A DNA stretch of 40,573 nucleotides from UBA4124 sp964577515 (GCA_964577515.1 CAZNZN010000005.1:1-40573); one strand, 5' to 3'. Counted from the first letter of the stretch, positions 24,006 through 32,584 are shown. A program made the numbers and translations. The notes: generated from the sequence alone by a model not told the origin.

Positions 24006-25697
24006 TCACATCCTCTCTGGTGTTTCGATGCCGAGGACCCAAAGACCGTTTATGATAGTTTGGCGAACCGCTGCAACTACTGAGAGGCGGTACGCAGTAG
24101 CTGGCATATCTTCTGCATCCACAATCTTTCCCTGCCCATACCAAGAGTTAAACATCTGCGCGAGCTCGAGCAGATATGAGACTACATAGTGAGGCGCCCA
24201 TGCTTTTTGAGCTTCAGCGCAAACTTCAATAAACCGGGCAACTAATCGCTCAAGTGTCTCAGCGCCAAGAACAGGAGTATCAATAGCTGGAGCTATACCT
24301 AGCGCTTTCCCTTTTTCAAGAAGCGCTCCTGCTCGTACTGCGGTGTATTGTAGATACGGACCACTATCCCCTTCAAATGAAAGCGATGTGTCTGGATCAA
24401 AGTTGATATCTTTACCAGCCTGTGTACGCAAAATAGCAAATTTAATCGCAGCAATAGCAATCTGGTTTGCCACCTGATCAGACACATCAGGATTTTTTGC
24501 TCTCACCTCTTCTGAAACTGTAGCGAGAATATCCTCAACAAGCGGAACGTTCCCCAAACGAGAAGACATTTTTGCCCCCTTGAAACTCATACGCCCGTGA
24601 CTGCGATGAACACTGTTGTCTCTCCATTCAGGATGTATTTTCCCTGCTGCATCTACTACCACCTTGAAATGTGAAGTCTGCTGATTGTCAGTGACTGTAA
24701 TAGAAATATCGGGACTATAGCGTGTGAACTTCAAATCAAGTAACCCGATATCTTTTGCTTCATAGGTAGGGTTGCCTTGGCTGTTTATAAAAACTGCAGT
24801 ATGGAGGTTGTTCCCTTCTTCTGGAACATACACAACAGCTCCTTCACTTTCAGTAAATACCTTTGGGGTGTTTTTCGCTACTATCTCTTTCCCGACAACT
24901 CCTGCTTCACTTTCGTATATATAACTATCAAACTGTGACCCGAGATTTTTTACTACCTGTTCAAAGTAGTTGATATTGAACGCCTTACACTTTTCAAACA
25001 TTCGCCACTCTGGGGTATCTTTTCCTGCATACAAATTATCGGCAATTTCTTTCACCCGGTGCACCATACTTCCACATGGTTGCTCTTCTTCTGCTTCTTG
25101 GTATTTTCTTACCCCCTCTACATAGGCATCTCCGAGCACAGAGACGTCCGTAGGGACAAAGTCTTCACCATACTTTTCCAAAAGCACGTAGATTGCTTTT
25201 GCTACACCGAGTGAAATATCAGACGGGAAAGATATCGGGGTTGCCTGTGCACCAGAAGACTTGGCGAGACGATAGAGCGCTTCACCGATTGTATTGTTCA
25301 TCAAGTGCCCTATGTGAAATGGTTTGAAAAGGTTTGGAGATGAGTGCTCCACAAGAATCTTTTTGCCCGTGTACACCTCCGTGTTCCCCCACTCTGGATC
25401 TTGAGCATCGACCAACTTTTTCACGAACAAATCGCGCGAAAGCGTGAAGTTGATAAATCCTGGACCTGCCACCTCTAAGTGAAGTACGTTTTTAATCTTT
25501 TTGTCTAACAAATGTGCAACGATTTTTTGAGCAAAAGAAACTGGATTTTCACCAACAACCTTGCCAGCAACGAGTGCTACGTTCGTAGCCCAATCCCCAT
25601 GAGAAAGCTCTTTCGGGTGTTCGAGCACAAAGTCCACCTGAGGAAGCCCCAGCTCCCCTAGCACTTTTTGTATCTCTTCTTTTAGGATTGATTCCAT
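24006..25697 (-). CDS. argS: Arginyl-tRNA synthetase, 563 aa
   Basis: Class I synthetase for tRNA-Arg. The N-terminal tRNA D-loop binding domain (Add-1) is present (residues about 1-100, ELSHGDWATNVALVAGKVVG). HIGH is intact at H128-H131 (FKPFHIGHLMNN). The KMSKS position reads GAKMSSRLGN. The DALR anticodon-binding domain forms the C-terminus (GPYLQYTAVRAGALLEKG onwards). Length is normal. Spacing to ndk is about 90 nt, so separate promoters are likely. Confidence 0.96.
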   Translation of the reverse strand: MESILKEEIQKVLGELGLPQVDFVLEHPKELSHGDWATNVALVAGKVVGENPVSFAQKIVAHLLDKKIKNVLHLEVAGPGFINFTLSRDLFVKKLVDAQDPEWGNTEVYTGKKILVEHSSPNLFKPFHIGHLMNNTIGEALYRLAKSSGAQATPISFPSDISLGVAKAIYVLLEKYGEDFVPTDVSVLGDAYVEGVRKYQEAEEEQPCGSMVHRVKEIADNLYAGKDTPEWRMFEKCKAFNINYFEQVVKNLGSQFDSYIYESEAGVVGKEIVAKNTPKVFTESEGAVVYVPEEGNNLHTAVFINSQGNPTYEAKDIGLLDLKFTRYSPDISITVTDNQQTSHFKVVVDAAGKIHPEWRDNSVHRSHGRMSFKGAKMSSRLGNVPLVEDILATVSEEVRAKNPDVSDQVANQIAIAAIKFAILRTQAGKDINFDPDTSLSFEGDSGPYLQYTAVRAGALLEKGKALGIAPAIDTPVLGAETLERLVARFIEVCAEAQKAWAPHYVVSYLLELAQMFNSWYGQGKIVDAEDMPATAYRLSVVAAVRQTIINGLWVLGIETPERM

Positions 25698-25783
25698 AGG
25701 ACGATTCTAGCATTTTAAAGGTGAAAAGACAGTGCAGTTGACTTGTAGCTCTTTTTGTACGATTATCCTACAAAACGTTACCA

Positions 25784-26350
25784 ATGCTTATACCTTTCAA
25801 TCTTGAAAAGACCCTTGGTCAATACGACCAGGTTGTTTCAAAAACAAAAGCAATCGTTCTCCAAAAAAATGACGATTACGGACAAAGCTGGCTCCTTTTC
25901 AGACCGTTCTCTATGCTGGAACAAGCATGGATAAAAATAATGCGAATTCGCTCTATCCAAGAAAAAGGTGGCGTGCAAAAAATCGTTGACGAACCAATCA
26001 CACAAGATTTTCTGCATGTTATCAATTACAGCGTCTTCGGCATTATGCTGACGAAAGAAAAACTGAAGGAAGAGCTGACAATAGATGCCTTAAGCGAAAA
26101 GTATGATGCGGTAGTGGACACAGTAAAAGAACTGTATAAAAACAAAACGCATGACTACAACGAAGCTTGGCGGGATATGGCGATCAGCACGATGGTTGAT
26201 ATTATGCTTTCCAAAGCAGTAAGAGGAAAAACCATGCATGCAAAGAAAACTGATACGCCAGAGGCTCTCTTTGAAATATTCAGAGATATCTTAAACTACA
26301 GTATTTTTTGCCTGATCCGTATTGAAGAAGGAACAGATTCGTTGCTTTAA
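25784..26350 (+). CDS. DUF1599 protein with two tandem domains, 188 aa
   Basis: Matches by eye the DUF1599 (nucleotide-modification-associated) pattern. The first copy (about 15-93) has KNDDYGQSWLLFRPFSMLEQ, KIMRIRSIQ and DFLHVINYSVFGIML. The second copy (about 105-188) repeats it as KTHDYNEAWRDMAISTMVDI, LSKAVRGKTM and EIFRDILNYSIFCLI. The family is associated with nucleotide metabolism, mostly in phages and Bacteroidota; the activity is not established. It stands first in a plus-strand group with thyA and folA, which supports a role in deoxynucleotide supply, and has its own terminator. Confidence 0.7.
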   Translation: MLIPFNLEKTLGQYDQVVSKTKAIVLQKNDDYGQSWLLFRPFSMLEQAWIKIMRIRSIQEKGGVQKIVDEPITQDFLHVINYSVFGIMLTKEKLKEELTIDALSEKYDAVVDTVKELYKNKTHDYNEAWRDMAISTMVDIMLSKAVRGKTMHAKKTDTPEALFEIFRDILNYSIFCLIRIEEGTDSLL

Positions 26351-26377
26351 GGCCCGCTTTTGCGGGTTCTTTTTTAT
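26349..26377 (+). terminator. Terminator of the DUF1599 gene
   Basis: CCCGC (26353-26357), loop TTTT, GCGGG (26362-26366), followed by a T-rich run. It begins directly after the stop codon. Confidence 0.82.
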
Positions 26378-26449
26378 TTATTTGACTTATTTTTAGAAAA
26401 AAGTAGGCTATAGGTGAAAACAATATTTTGAACCTTAAATTTAGAAACA

Positions 26450-27340
26450 ATGCAAACATCAGAAGATGCTTACTTAAACGCTTTACTAATCACAAAAGAG
26501 TATGGGAATGATCGTATTACAAGAAACGGTGCAACAAGAGCGATTTTTGCCCATCAAATGCGGTTTGATTTACAAGAAGGGTTCCCTTTGTTAACAACAA
26601 AAGAAATAAAGTTTGAATCCGTTAAAGCTGAGCTTTTGTGGTTCATTGATGCAGGGAGAGAAACCGGGTACCGACTTTCACTAAAAAAGCTAAATGAAAT
26701 CCAAAGAAAAAGCCCGGGAGCAAAGAACATATGGTCACATGACCAGGAACGTTTCGCTTCTCAAGGAAAAGCACAGTTTGAAGGCGACTGCGGTCGCATC
26801 TACGGTGCACAATGGAGAAACTGGGGTGGAAAAATTGATCAACTTGCTGAAAAAATTACAGCAATCAAAAACAATCCCTTTGACCGGTATCACATAATCA
26901 CCGCATGGAACCCGAGCGATCTTCATGATATGTGTTTAGGTCCTTGCCATATGAAGATGCAGTTTTTTGTAAGGAAATCTCATGGCGCTTTTTTTCTGGA
27001 TTTATCCATGGATCAACGATCATGTGATTTATTCCTGGGTGTCCCCTTTAACATTGCGAGCTACGCATTACTGTTACACATGGTTGCTCAATGTGTGGAC
27101 ATGCAACCAGGTGAACTGGTGATTACATTGGAAGATTGCCATATTTATCTTTCAGACAGTGAAGGCGATACAGGGAAAAGTCACCTTGCAAAAGTTGAAT
27201 TGCAGCTTTCAAGAGAACCCTTTCCATCTCCTCAATTGTGGCTAAATCCTGAAATTAAAGATATCGACCTCTTCACAATGGAAGATATTAAAATTCTGAA
27301 CTACCAACACCACCCCTTTATCAAAGCGGATTTGTTGTAA
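26450..27340 (+). CDS. thyA: Thymidylate synthase ThyA, 296 aa
   Basis: Makes dTMP from dUMP using methylene-tetrahydrofolate. The catalytic cysteine is C166 in LGPCHMKMQFFV. The phosphate-binding segment is MDQRSCDLFLGVPFNIASYALLLHM, and the C-terminal end reads HHPFIKADLL. The N-terminal RTGTR-type loop is less canonical (DRITRNGATRAIF). Length is within the usual range (264 in E. coli) with a small insertion. It stands between DUF1599 and folA with its own flanking terminator, so the three genes appear separately transcribed. Confidence 0.95.
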   Translation: MQTSEDAYLNALLITKEYGNDRITRNGATRAIFAHQMRFDLQEGFPLLTTKEIKFESVKAELLWFIDAGRETGYRLSLKKLNEIQRKSPGAKNIWSHDQERFASQGKAQFEGDCGRIYGAQWRNWGGKIDQLAEKITAIKNNPFDRYHIITAWNPSDLHDMCLGPCHMKMQFFVRKSHGAFFLDLSMDQRSCDLFLGVPFNIASYALLLHMVAQCVDMQPGELVITLEDCHIYLSDSEGDTGKSHLAKVELQLSREPFPSPQLWLNPEIKDIDLFTMEDIKILNYQHHPFIKADLL

Positions 27341-27346
27341 CTTTAC

Positions 27347-27376
27347 AGCTCGCCATATGGCGGGCTTTTATTTTGT
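27347..27376 (+). terminator. Terminator of thyA
   Basis: AGCTCGCC (27347-27354) pairs with GGCGGGCT (27359-27366; one G-U) around ATAT, followed by a T-rich run. Confidence 0.82.
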
Positions 27377-27409
27377 CTCTATAGACAAAATACCAAAAGA
27401 AGGTAGTAT
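27371..27409 (+). promoter_or_regulatory. folA promoter with overlapping inverted repeat
   Basis: TAGACA (27382-27387), a 16-nt spacer and TAGTAT (27404-27409) form a promoter about 20 nt before the folA ATG. The -35 box overlaps the inverted repeat TTTTGTC-N6-GACAAAA (27371-27390), a candidate operator. The left arm also falls in the T-run of the thyA terminator. Confidence 0.5.
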
Positions 27410-27430
27410 GAGGGAAACAAAAAAATAATA

Positions 27431-28009
27431 ATGAAAACAAGATCTTTGATTGTTGCCTATGGGCAACCAAACGGGCATGGGCTCGTCATCGGGAACGGGG
27501 ACAAAATCCCCTGGAGGCTCCCTGCAGAACTTCGATATTTTTCTGACATAACCAAAAGAGTGTCTGAAAAAAACCCGAAAGGCATTGAAGGGTCCCCGGT
27601 AATTATGGGAAGGGGTACGTATGAATCACTTCCCAAAAAGTTCCGCCCTCTTCCGGGAAGGACGAACATCATTCTCACTAGAAACCCTGCATGGGCGCCG
27701 GAAAATGATGATGATTCAATCAGGGTAGCCCATACTCTCTGGGAAGCTCTGGATTACGCTGAGCAAGCACCAGGAGATGAGCTGTTCTGTATAGGAGGAG
27801 AAAAGGTCTACCGTGAAATGATTGATGCAATCATATTCCAAAAGCTGTATCTCACCTGCGTGTGCGGGAAGTTTCAGGGAGACAAATTCTTCCCTGCAGA
27901 AAAGCTGGGACTTGGTACTCGCTACAAAAAAATACAGGAGCATCATCACCAAAAAAATGAAGAAAACCCCTTCACTTTTATAACCAGCGAATACGAACTC
28001 ATTGGTTAA
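27431..28009 (+). CDS. folA: Dihydrofolate reductase, 192 aa
   Basis: Regenerates tetrahydrofolate used by ThyA. Visible family features are the N-terminal strand SLIVAYG, NGDKIPWRLPAELRYFSDIT (the PW and D/E substrate site), GSPVIMGRGTYESLP for the NADPH-binding region, LPGRTNIILTRN and LFCIGGEKVYREMI. Length is slightly above the usual 160 because of small insertions and a longer C-terminus. It forms a natural pair with thyA. Confidence 0.94.
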   Translation: MKTRSLIVAYGQPNGHGLVIGNGDKIPWRLPAELRYFSDITKRVSEKNPKGIEGSPVIMGRGTYESLPKKFRPLPGRTNIILTRNPAWAPENDDDSIRVAHTLWEALDYAEQAPGDELFCIGGEKVYREMIDAIIFQKLYLTCVCGKFQGDKFFPAEKLGLGTRYKKIQEHHHQKNEENPFTFITSEYELIG

Positions 28010-28016
28010 ACAAAAA

Positions 28017-28039
28017 TCCCCCTTACGGGGGACTTTTTT
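28017..28039. terminator. Bidirectional terminator between folA and rplK
   Basis: TCCCCC (28017-28022), loop TTAC, GGGGGA (28027-28032), with A-runs on the left and T-runs on the right. It serves both converging genes. Confidence 0.88.
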
Positions 28040-28049
28040 ATGTTGAGGA

Positions 28050-28475
28050 TTAATCAACCACTTCGATTCCTGCACTTCGTGCTGAACCTTCAATGATTTT
28101 CATTGCCCCTTCAATATCGTTTGCGTTCAAGTCAGGCATTTTTCGCTCTGCGATTGCGCGTACTTGTGCGCGAGTTACTTTTCCTGCTTTTGAAGTTCGA
28201 GGTTTTCCTGAACCTTTTTGGATTCCTGCGGCTTTGAGTAAGAGATCAGTAGCAGGAGGTGTCGTCACGATGAAGTCGTATGAACGATCATCATAGACAG
28301 TGATCTTTACCCCTACCTTTTCTCCACGTTGCTCAGCAGTAGCAGCATTGAACTTCTGTACGAAGTCAGAAATGTTAACTCCTGCTTGTCCAAGCGCTGG
28401 TCCAAGTGGTGGGGCTGGTGTTGCCATGCCTCCCACTGCCTGCAATTTGATTTTTTTAGTAATATTTTTTGCCAT
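28050..28475 (-). CDS. rplK: 50S ribosomal protein L11, 141 aa
   Basis: L11 forms the GTPase-associated centre with 23S rRNA. The family pattern is complete: KIKLQAVGGMATPAPPLGPALGQAGVNISDFVQKFN, then FIVTTPPATDLLLKAAGIQKGSGKP and the C-terminal rRNA-binding domain ending IIEGSARSAGIEV. It follows nusG as usual, but the normal next gene rplA (L1) is not present; the DNA beyond the terminator holds folA on the other strand. Confidence 0.97.
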   Translation of the reverse strand: MAKNITKKIKLQAVGGMATPAPPLGPALGQAGVNISDFVQKFNAATAEQRGEKVGVKITVYDDRSYDFIVTTPPATDLLLKAAGIQKGSGKPRTSKAGKVTRAQVRAIAERKMPDLNANDIEGAMKIIEGSARSAGIEVVD

Positions 28476-28522
28476 ACTATATAGATGAAGCGTTACTTAA
28501 TGGCGAAAGCGTAACAGAGGCT

Positions 28523-28550
28523 ATTCTACCAGAAAAACGTTTTTTGTACA
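28523..28550 (-). promoter_or_regulatory. Possible rplK promoter
   Basis: The minus strand has TGTACA (28550-28545), a 16-nt spacer and an extended -10 TGG-TAGAAT (TAGAAT at 28528-28523). It begins right after the nusG stop codon and would allow rplK to be transcribed separately. Confidence 0.45.
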
Positions 28551-29099
28551 TTACATCTTCTTAACCTGAAGAAAGTCGAGTTCTACCGGTGTTTCTCGAC
28601 CAAACAGTGACACCATCACCTTTACCTTTCCTCGTTCACGGTCAACTTCAGCTACACGCCCCTCAAGCTCTTTGAATGGACCATCATTGATGATGATAGT
28701 CTCCCCTTCTTCGAGATCAATAGCATGCTTTGCCGCTGTCTCTTCAGTCATTTGACCGAGGAGGTAGTCGATTTCTTTTTGCGTGAGTGGTACTGGTGTT
28801 ACCCCAGATCCTACGAATCCTGTTACTCGAGGAGTGTTACGCACGACGAACCATGAATCATCAGTCACGATCATATCAACGAGTACATACCCTGGGTACA
28901 CCTTTTCTTCAACCTCTACACGCTTTCCTCCTTTAATCTTGATTTTCTTTTCAGTTGGAACAACGACGTTAAAAATCTTGTCTTGCATTCCAAGACTATC
29001 GATACGCTGTCTAAGGTTACGAAGTACGGCATTTTCATACCCAGAGTAGGTATGGATTGCGTACCAGTAGCGCTGTCCTGTTTGTTCTTGTTTAGCCAT
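28551..29099 (-). CDS. nusG: Transcription factor NusG, 182 aa
   Basis: Elongation and antitermination factor linking RNA polymerase and ribosome. The N-terminal NGN domain begins RYWYAIHTYSGYENAVLRNLRQRID and includes YPGYVLVDMIVTDDSWFVVRNTPRVTGFVG. The C-terminal KOW domain reads IIINDGPFKELEGRVAEVDRERGKVKVMVSLFGRETPVELDF. Length is normal. It lies 17 nt after secE in the conserved secE-nusG-rplK order. Confidence 0.97.
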   Translation of the reverse strand: MAKQEQTGQRYWYAIHTYSGYENAVLRNLRQRIDSLGMQDKIFNVVVPTEKKIKIKGGKRVEVEEKVYPGYVLVDMIVTDDSWFVVRNTPRVTGFVGSGVTPVPLTQKEIDYLLGQMTEETAAKHAIDLEEGETIIINDGPFKELEGRVAEVDRERGKVKVMVSLFGRETPVELDFLQVKKM

Positions 29100-29116
29100 A
29101 ATAAAACTCTGATTGA

Positions 29117-29302
29117 TTATTTAAGAAGTAATGCACGAAGTCCGAGTTGGAAGAGTGAGTCAAACGCCCCAAGCACGTACCCAAGAATAATAGAGAAAAG
29201 TAACACGACGATTGTATAGAGGATGAGGTGACGTCGTTTTGGCCACTTTACCTGTCGCATTTCGCCTTTTGTCTCTCGGAAAAATTGTGTGATCTTTGTC
29301 AT
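29117..29302 (-). CDS. secE: Preprotein translocase subunit SecE, 61 aa
   Basis: Small essential part of the SecYEG channel. It has the amphipathic N-terminal helix with the conserved FFRETKGEMRQVKWPKRR and one membrane helix (about 27-50, LILYTIVVLLFSIILGYVLGAF). Single-helix form as in most bacteria outside the enterics. First gene of the secE-nusG-rplK group, with a strong promoter upstream. Confidence 0.95.
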   Translation of the reverse strand: MTKITQFFRETKGEMRQVKWPKRRHLILYTIVVLLFSIILGYVLGAFDSLFQLGLRALLLK

Positions 29303-29330
29303 GGTATTTTTGTTAAAAGTCCTCTTACTA

Positions 29331-29381
29331 AAAACCGCCCCGGGGGGCTTATATTTCTATAATACCCCACAGAGCGGTTTT
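29331..29381 (-). terminator. Terminator-like hairpin after the SIMPL gene
   Basis: AAAACCGC (29331-29338) pairs with GCGGTTTT (29374-29381), with additional C/G pairing inside and a long loop; T-rich sequence follows on the minus strand. It overlaps the secE promoter, so it probably ends transcription of the upstream SIMPL gene. Confidence 0.5.
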
Positions 29382-29387
29382 GGTCAA
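29359..29387 (-). promoter_or_regulatory. secE promoter
   Basis: The minus strand carries TTGACC (29387-29382), a 17-nt spacer and TATTAT (29364-29359). The start would lie near 29352, giving a leader of about 50 nt. Confidence 0.7.
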
Positions 29388-29399
29388 GCAATATAACTG

Positions 29400-30191
29400 T
29401 TAACGGATTTCGTAGACAACAGTAACACTCGCTTCTACTTTCTGCGCTCCTACCGGAAGCGTTGGTGTTGCTGCTTTTTCTGCGACTGATGCTCCCACCA
29501 TATCTGCACGTGCGTACATAGGCATAGGATACCCGCCACTATTTTCACTAAAAGAAACTACTCGAACAAGTTTAACACCGAGACTTTTTGCAAGCTTTTC
29601 TGCTTCAGCACGAGCATCGGTGATAGCGAGGTCTCTTGCTTCTCGACTAACTGCCTTGTCATCTTCAAAACCAAAGTTTGGGCCCTGCATATCTGAAACA
29701 GTATTTTGAGCAAGAATACCAAGTACTGTTTCTACATTTTCAAGATTTTTGACACTTACAGTAACTGAGTGATTAACCTCATACCCTCGAAGTGTTGGCG
29801 TACCTGGTTTTGGACATCCAATAGCCATACAAGTAACTTGCGGGTAATCATACTGCGGGTATGACGTATATGCGTCAGTTTTTATATATTTATCTTCTAC
29901 CCCACTAGCGACAAGTGCTTTTTTGATAGCATCGATCTTTGTGCTCACTTCATTTTGCGCTTCCTTCAGCACTTTTTTCTCGGCACGCACTGAGAAGGTG
30001 ATTTTTGCAGTATCTGGAGATTTCTCAACCTCCCCCTTTCCTGTTACAGAGATCGTATTGGTAGGAGTAAGTCCTGACCCTACAAAACGACTCTCTCGAA
30101 CAACTTTCACTGTACTTGCCAAAAGGAAAAGCCCGAGGAGCACCCCTAATCCTATAAGTATTTTTTGATTTTTTTCCATAAATGTCTGCAT
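29400..30191 (-). CDS. SIMPL-domain (DUF541) protein, 263 aa
   Basis: An N-terminal membrane anchor (about 10-28, ILIGLGVLLGLFLLASTVKVV) is followed by the SIMPL domain: ISVTGKGEVEKSPDTAKITFSVRAEKK, then VSTKIDAIKKALVASGVEDKYIKTDAYTSYPQYDY, GYEVNHSVTVSVKNLENVETVLG and ARDLAITDARAEAEKLAKSLGVKLVRV. This family (related to BP26/YggE) is periplasmic or extracellular and its role is unclear (stress related in some bacteria). A cysteine pair (TCMAIGCPKPG) sits in an inserted loop. It appears to be transcribed alone. Confidence 0.85.
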   Translation of the reverse strand: MQTFMEKNQKILIGLGVLLGLFLLASTVKVVRESRFVGSGLTPTNTISVTGKGEVEKSPDTAKITFSVRAEKKVLKEAQNEVSTKIDAIKKALVASGVEDKYIKTDAYTSYPQYDYPQVTCMAIGCPKPGTPTLRGYEVNHSVTVSVKNLENVETVLGILAQNTVSDMQGPNFGFEDDKAVSREARDLAITDARAEAEKLAKSLGVKLVRVVSFSENSGGYPMPMYARADMVGASVAEKAATPTLPVGAQKVEASVTVVYEIR

Positions 30192-30272
30192 ATGATTGTT
30201 AGTATACCTTAGAAGACGAACTGTTTACATATTACTTACCTTGACAATCTGACGCAGTAATTTAGCAAATAT

Positions 30273-30620
30273 CTAGTCAGGAGTATTTTCAAGCTCACCC
30301 ATAAGCTTTCTTATTTGATCAGCTAGCAGTAGTTCACTGAACGCAACTGCTCTATCAATCGAATCATTGAGAATACTCCATGCATCTTCCAAAAGACCTG
30401 CCTCTTTAAAGAGTTCTGCATACTCGATGTCAAACTCTATAGAAGCTTTTGCACACATTTCTTTTGAAGGTATTTTTTCAATTTCTGCTTGGCGTTGCTC
30501 TACCCATCGAACAACGCACTCTATTGCAGCAGTACTTTTTCCTTCACTTTTTAATAACTGCAGTATCTCTTCTTTTGCAACTGGAGCGTTCTCTAGACTG
30601 CCGTGAAATGATTCGCTCAT
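30273..30620 (-). CDS. Hypothetical helical protein, 115 aa
   Basis: Not recognised. The sequence is almost wholly predicted helical (EEILQLLKSEGKSTAAIECVVRWVEQRQAEIEKI, IEYAELFKEAGLLEDAWSILNDSIDRAVAFSELLLADQIRKLM), without signal peptide or membrane helix. The second part resembles a TPR-like pair of helices. It starts 4 nt after the ABC ATPase gene, so it is the last gene of the export operon; a link to it is only inferred from position. Confidence 0.6.
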   Translation of the reverse strand: MSESFHGSLENAPVAKEEILQLLKSEGKSTAAIECVVRWVEQRQAEIEKIPSKEMCAKASIEFDIEYAELFKEAGLLEDAWSILNDSIDRAVAFSELLLADQIRKLMGELENTPD

Positions 30621-30624
30621 ATCC

Positions 30625-31305
30625 TTACTGTTGGTTTAGTATGTCTGAAAGTATTTTCCCATCATGAAGCTCGACGATCCGATGTGTGAGCGCTGCATAC
30701 TCAGGCTCGTGTGTCACCATGACAATAGTCTGCCCTGCCTTGTTTAGTTCAATAAATGTATCAAGCACTGTCTTTGATGTTTCAGAATCAAGGTTTGCTG
30801 TCGGTTCATCGGCAAAAATAATTTTTGGGTTATGCCCTATCGCACGAGCGATAGAAACTCGTTGTTGCTGCCCTCCAGAGAGTTGGCTTGGAAGATTGTC
30901 CATACGGTCACCTAACCCAACTCGAGACAGTGCCACCGCTGCACGCGCACGAGCGTCAGCTTCTGATAGTCCCTGCATCAACAAAGGAACCATTACATTT
31001 TCAATAGCAGACAGGCTCGGCAAAATAGCATAATCCTGAAAAATATACCCGAGCGAGTGAAGTCGTAGTCGTGTCTGATCATCATCGTCAAGTGCTGTTA
31101 TCAAAACACCATCAATAACAATGTCTCCGCTTGTTGGGCGATCAAGAAGTCCGAGTTGATAAAGCAGTGTAGATTTTCCTGAGCCAGATCTCCCTGTAAT
31201 AGCGACAAATTGCCCTTCAGGAATAGTGAATGAAACATCGTTTACAGCACGCACTTCTCCGTCTCCACTTTTAAATATTTTTGAGAGATTTTTTACTTGA
31301 ATCAT
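30625..31305 (-). CDS. ABC transporter ATPase, LolD/MacB type, 226 aa
   Basis: Powers the neighbouring FtsX-like permease. Walker A GRSGSGKST is at residues 38-46. The signature is LSGGQQQRVSIARA and Walker B is KIIFADEPTANLD, followed by the switch histidine in VMVTHEPEYA. The lipoprotein-release type insertion LGYIFQDYAILPSLSAIENVMVPLL is typical of the LolD/MacB group. It starts 1 nt after the permease stop codon. Confidence 0.92.
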   Translation of the reverse strand: MIQVKNLSKIFKSGDGEVRAVNDVSFTIPEGQFVAITGRSGSGKSTLLYQLGLLDRPTSGDIVIDGVLITALDDDDQTRLRLHSLGYIFQDYAILPSLSAIENVMVPLLMQGLSEADARARAAVALSRVGLGDRMDNLPSQLSGGQQQRVSIARAIGHNPKIIFADEPTANLDSETSKTVLDTFIELNKAGQTIVMVTHEPEYAALTHRIVELHDGKILSDILNQQ

Positions 31306-31306
31306 A

Positions 31307-32584
31307 TTATCGTCCTAATATAGCACTTAACGTATTTTGTTTAATAACAATCCGCGCAGGAATCAAACCAGCAACAATGGTAGCGAAGAGAAGTATTGCG
31401 ACACGAACAGCTGTCCCATCAATGGTCGCAACAAGAATACCATCAGAAAACGGGAAGTTGATAGGATTTGCGTCAAAGTATGGCTTTAGAAAAGCAAAGA
31501 CAAGCACAGAGCCGACAAGCGCTCCTATGAAAGCATAGAGAAGCGACTGCATGATATAGGAGATAATAATAGCTCGGGGGGTAATTCCTATTCCTTTTAG
31601 AATACCAATGAACCTCCGGCGTGTAATTGCGTTTACAAAGATAACAATAAAGATTGTGATTGCGGCAACCACGAGACCGATGGCACTGATGGCATTTCCC
31701 AAGATACTAAATGTTGTTTTAATTTGATCCAAAAACTGAGGGATAGCCTCTTCAAATGTCTGCACTCTCGCGTCTTTATCAACCCCAGCACTGATTAGTG
31801 CTTGTTTAGCAATAAGTGGATCAGTACCGGGAGCAAGAGCTATCGCAATCTCATTGACATTAAAATCACTTCTATCAACAAGTTTACGGAATTCGCTGTC
31901 TACCATGAAGATACGCGCATCCACTTCGTTTACTTTTGATTTTAAGACCCCTTTAACAGTGTACTCTTTTGTATTTGTGCCAGATTTCAAAAGTACACGA
32001 GAGCCTGCTTGCACTCCCTCAAGGACAGTAAGTCCAGGGAATTCGTTCTTGTTGTATTTTCTAAGCAAAAAGCTTCCTATAACAATACTATCTGTATCAG
32101 AAGGTTCCAAAAACGACCCCTCAACAATAAGATCGGACAAGTGTGTTACTTCATTTTCTTTTATCGGATCAATACCTGCTATTTGTCCTGCTGCACTATT
32201 TCTTTTTTGATCCTTAAGTATCACATCACGGAAGTTTGCCTCTACGGTGCCACCTCCTATATATCGTGGACTGTACGCGTGAAGCCCTGGCAATGTTTCG
32301 ACTGTTTTAATAATCGCTTGACTATTGTTGATACGATCGCGGTCAAGAAAAGAACTAACAATAAGGTCCCCTGTACTAAACTTTTTGTTTTGCTCAAGAG
32401 AACCAGCAATCAAGCCAACCAAAATACCACTCACAACAACAAGATTGAGAAATGTAAGAAGCATCACAAAAATGATGAGCGACGTCGTCCATTTATTTGC
32501 ACGTTGCAGCTCTCTCTTTGCAAGAAAAAACCCTACGCGAATGTCTATCTGTAACGCCTCAATAAGTGAGTTTTTCTTTGGCAT
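31307..32584 (-). CDS. MacB/FtsX-like ABC permease, 425 aa
   Basis: Four membrane helices in the MacB layout: one near residues 32-58 (TSLIIFVMLLTFLNLVVVSGILVGLIAGS), then an extracytoplasmic domain of about 230 residues, then three helices at the C-terminus (about 295-325, 345-370, 395-420). The FtsX-type segment NAITRRRFIGILKGIGITPRAIIISYIMQSLLYAFIGALVGS is clear. It works by mechanotransmission with an ATPase rather than as a true pore. It lies between the membrane fusion protein and the ATPase in one operon. Confidence 0.88.
   Translation of the reverse strand: MPKKNSLIEALQIDIRVGFFLAKRELQRANKWTTSLIIFVMLLTFLNLVVVSGILVGLIAGSLEQNKKFSTGDLIVSSFLDRDRINNSQAIIKTVETLPGLHAYSPRYIGGGTVEANFRDVILKDQKRNSAAGQIAGIDPIKENEVTHLSDLIVEGSFLEPSDTDSIVIGSFLLRKYNKNEFPGLTVLEGVQAGSRVLLKSGTNTKEYTVKGVLKSKVNEVDARIFMVDSEFRKLVDRSDFNVNEIAIALAPGTDPLIAKQALISAGVDKDARVQTFEEAIPQFLDQIKTTFSILGNAISAIGLVVAAITIFIVIFVNAITRRRFIGILKGIGITPRAIIISYIMQSLLYAFIGALVGSVLVFAFLKPYFDANPINFPFSDGILVATIDGTAVRVAILLFATIVAGLIPARIVIKQNTLSAILGR

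Noticed and set aside
29331..29381. Hairpin as an attenuator of secE
   Set aside because: One arm lies upstream of the predicted secE transcription start, so the secE transcript cannot form it; it fits better as the terminator of the SIMPL gene.
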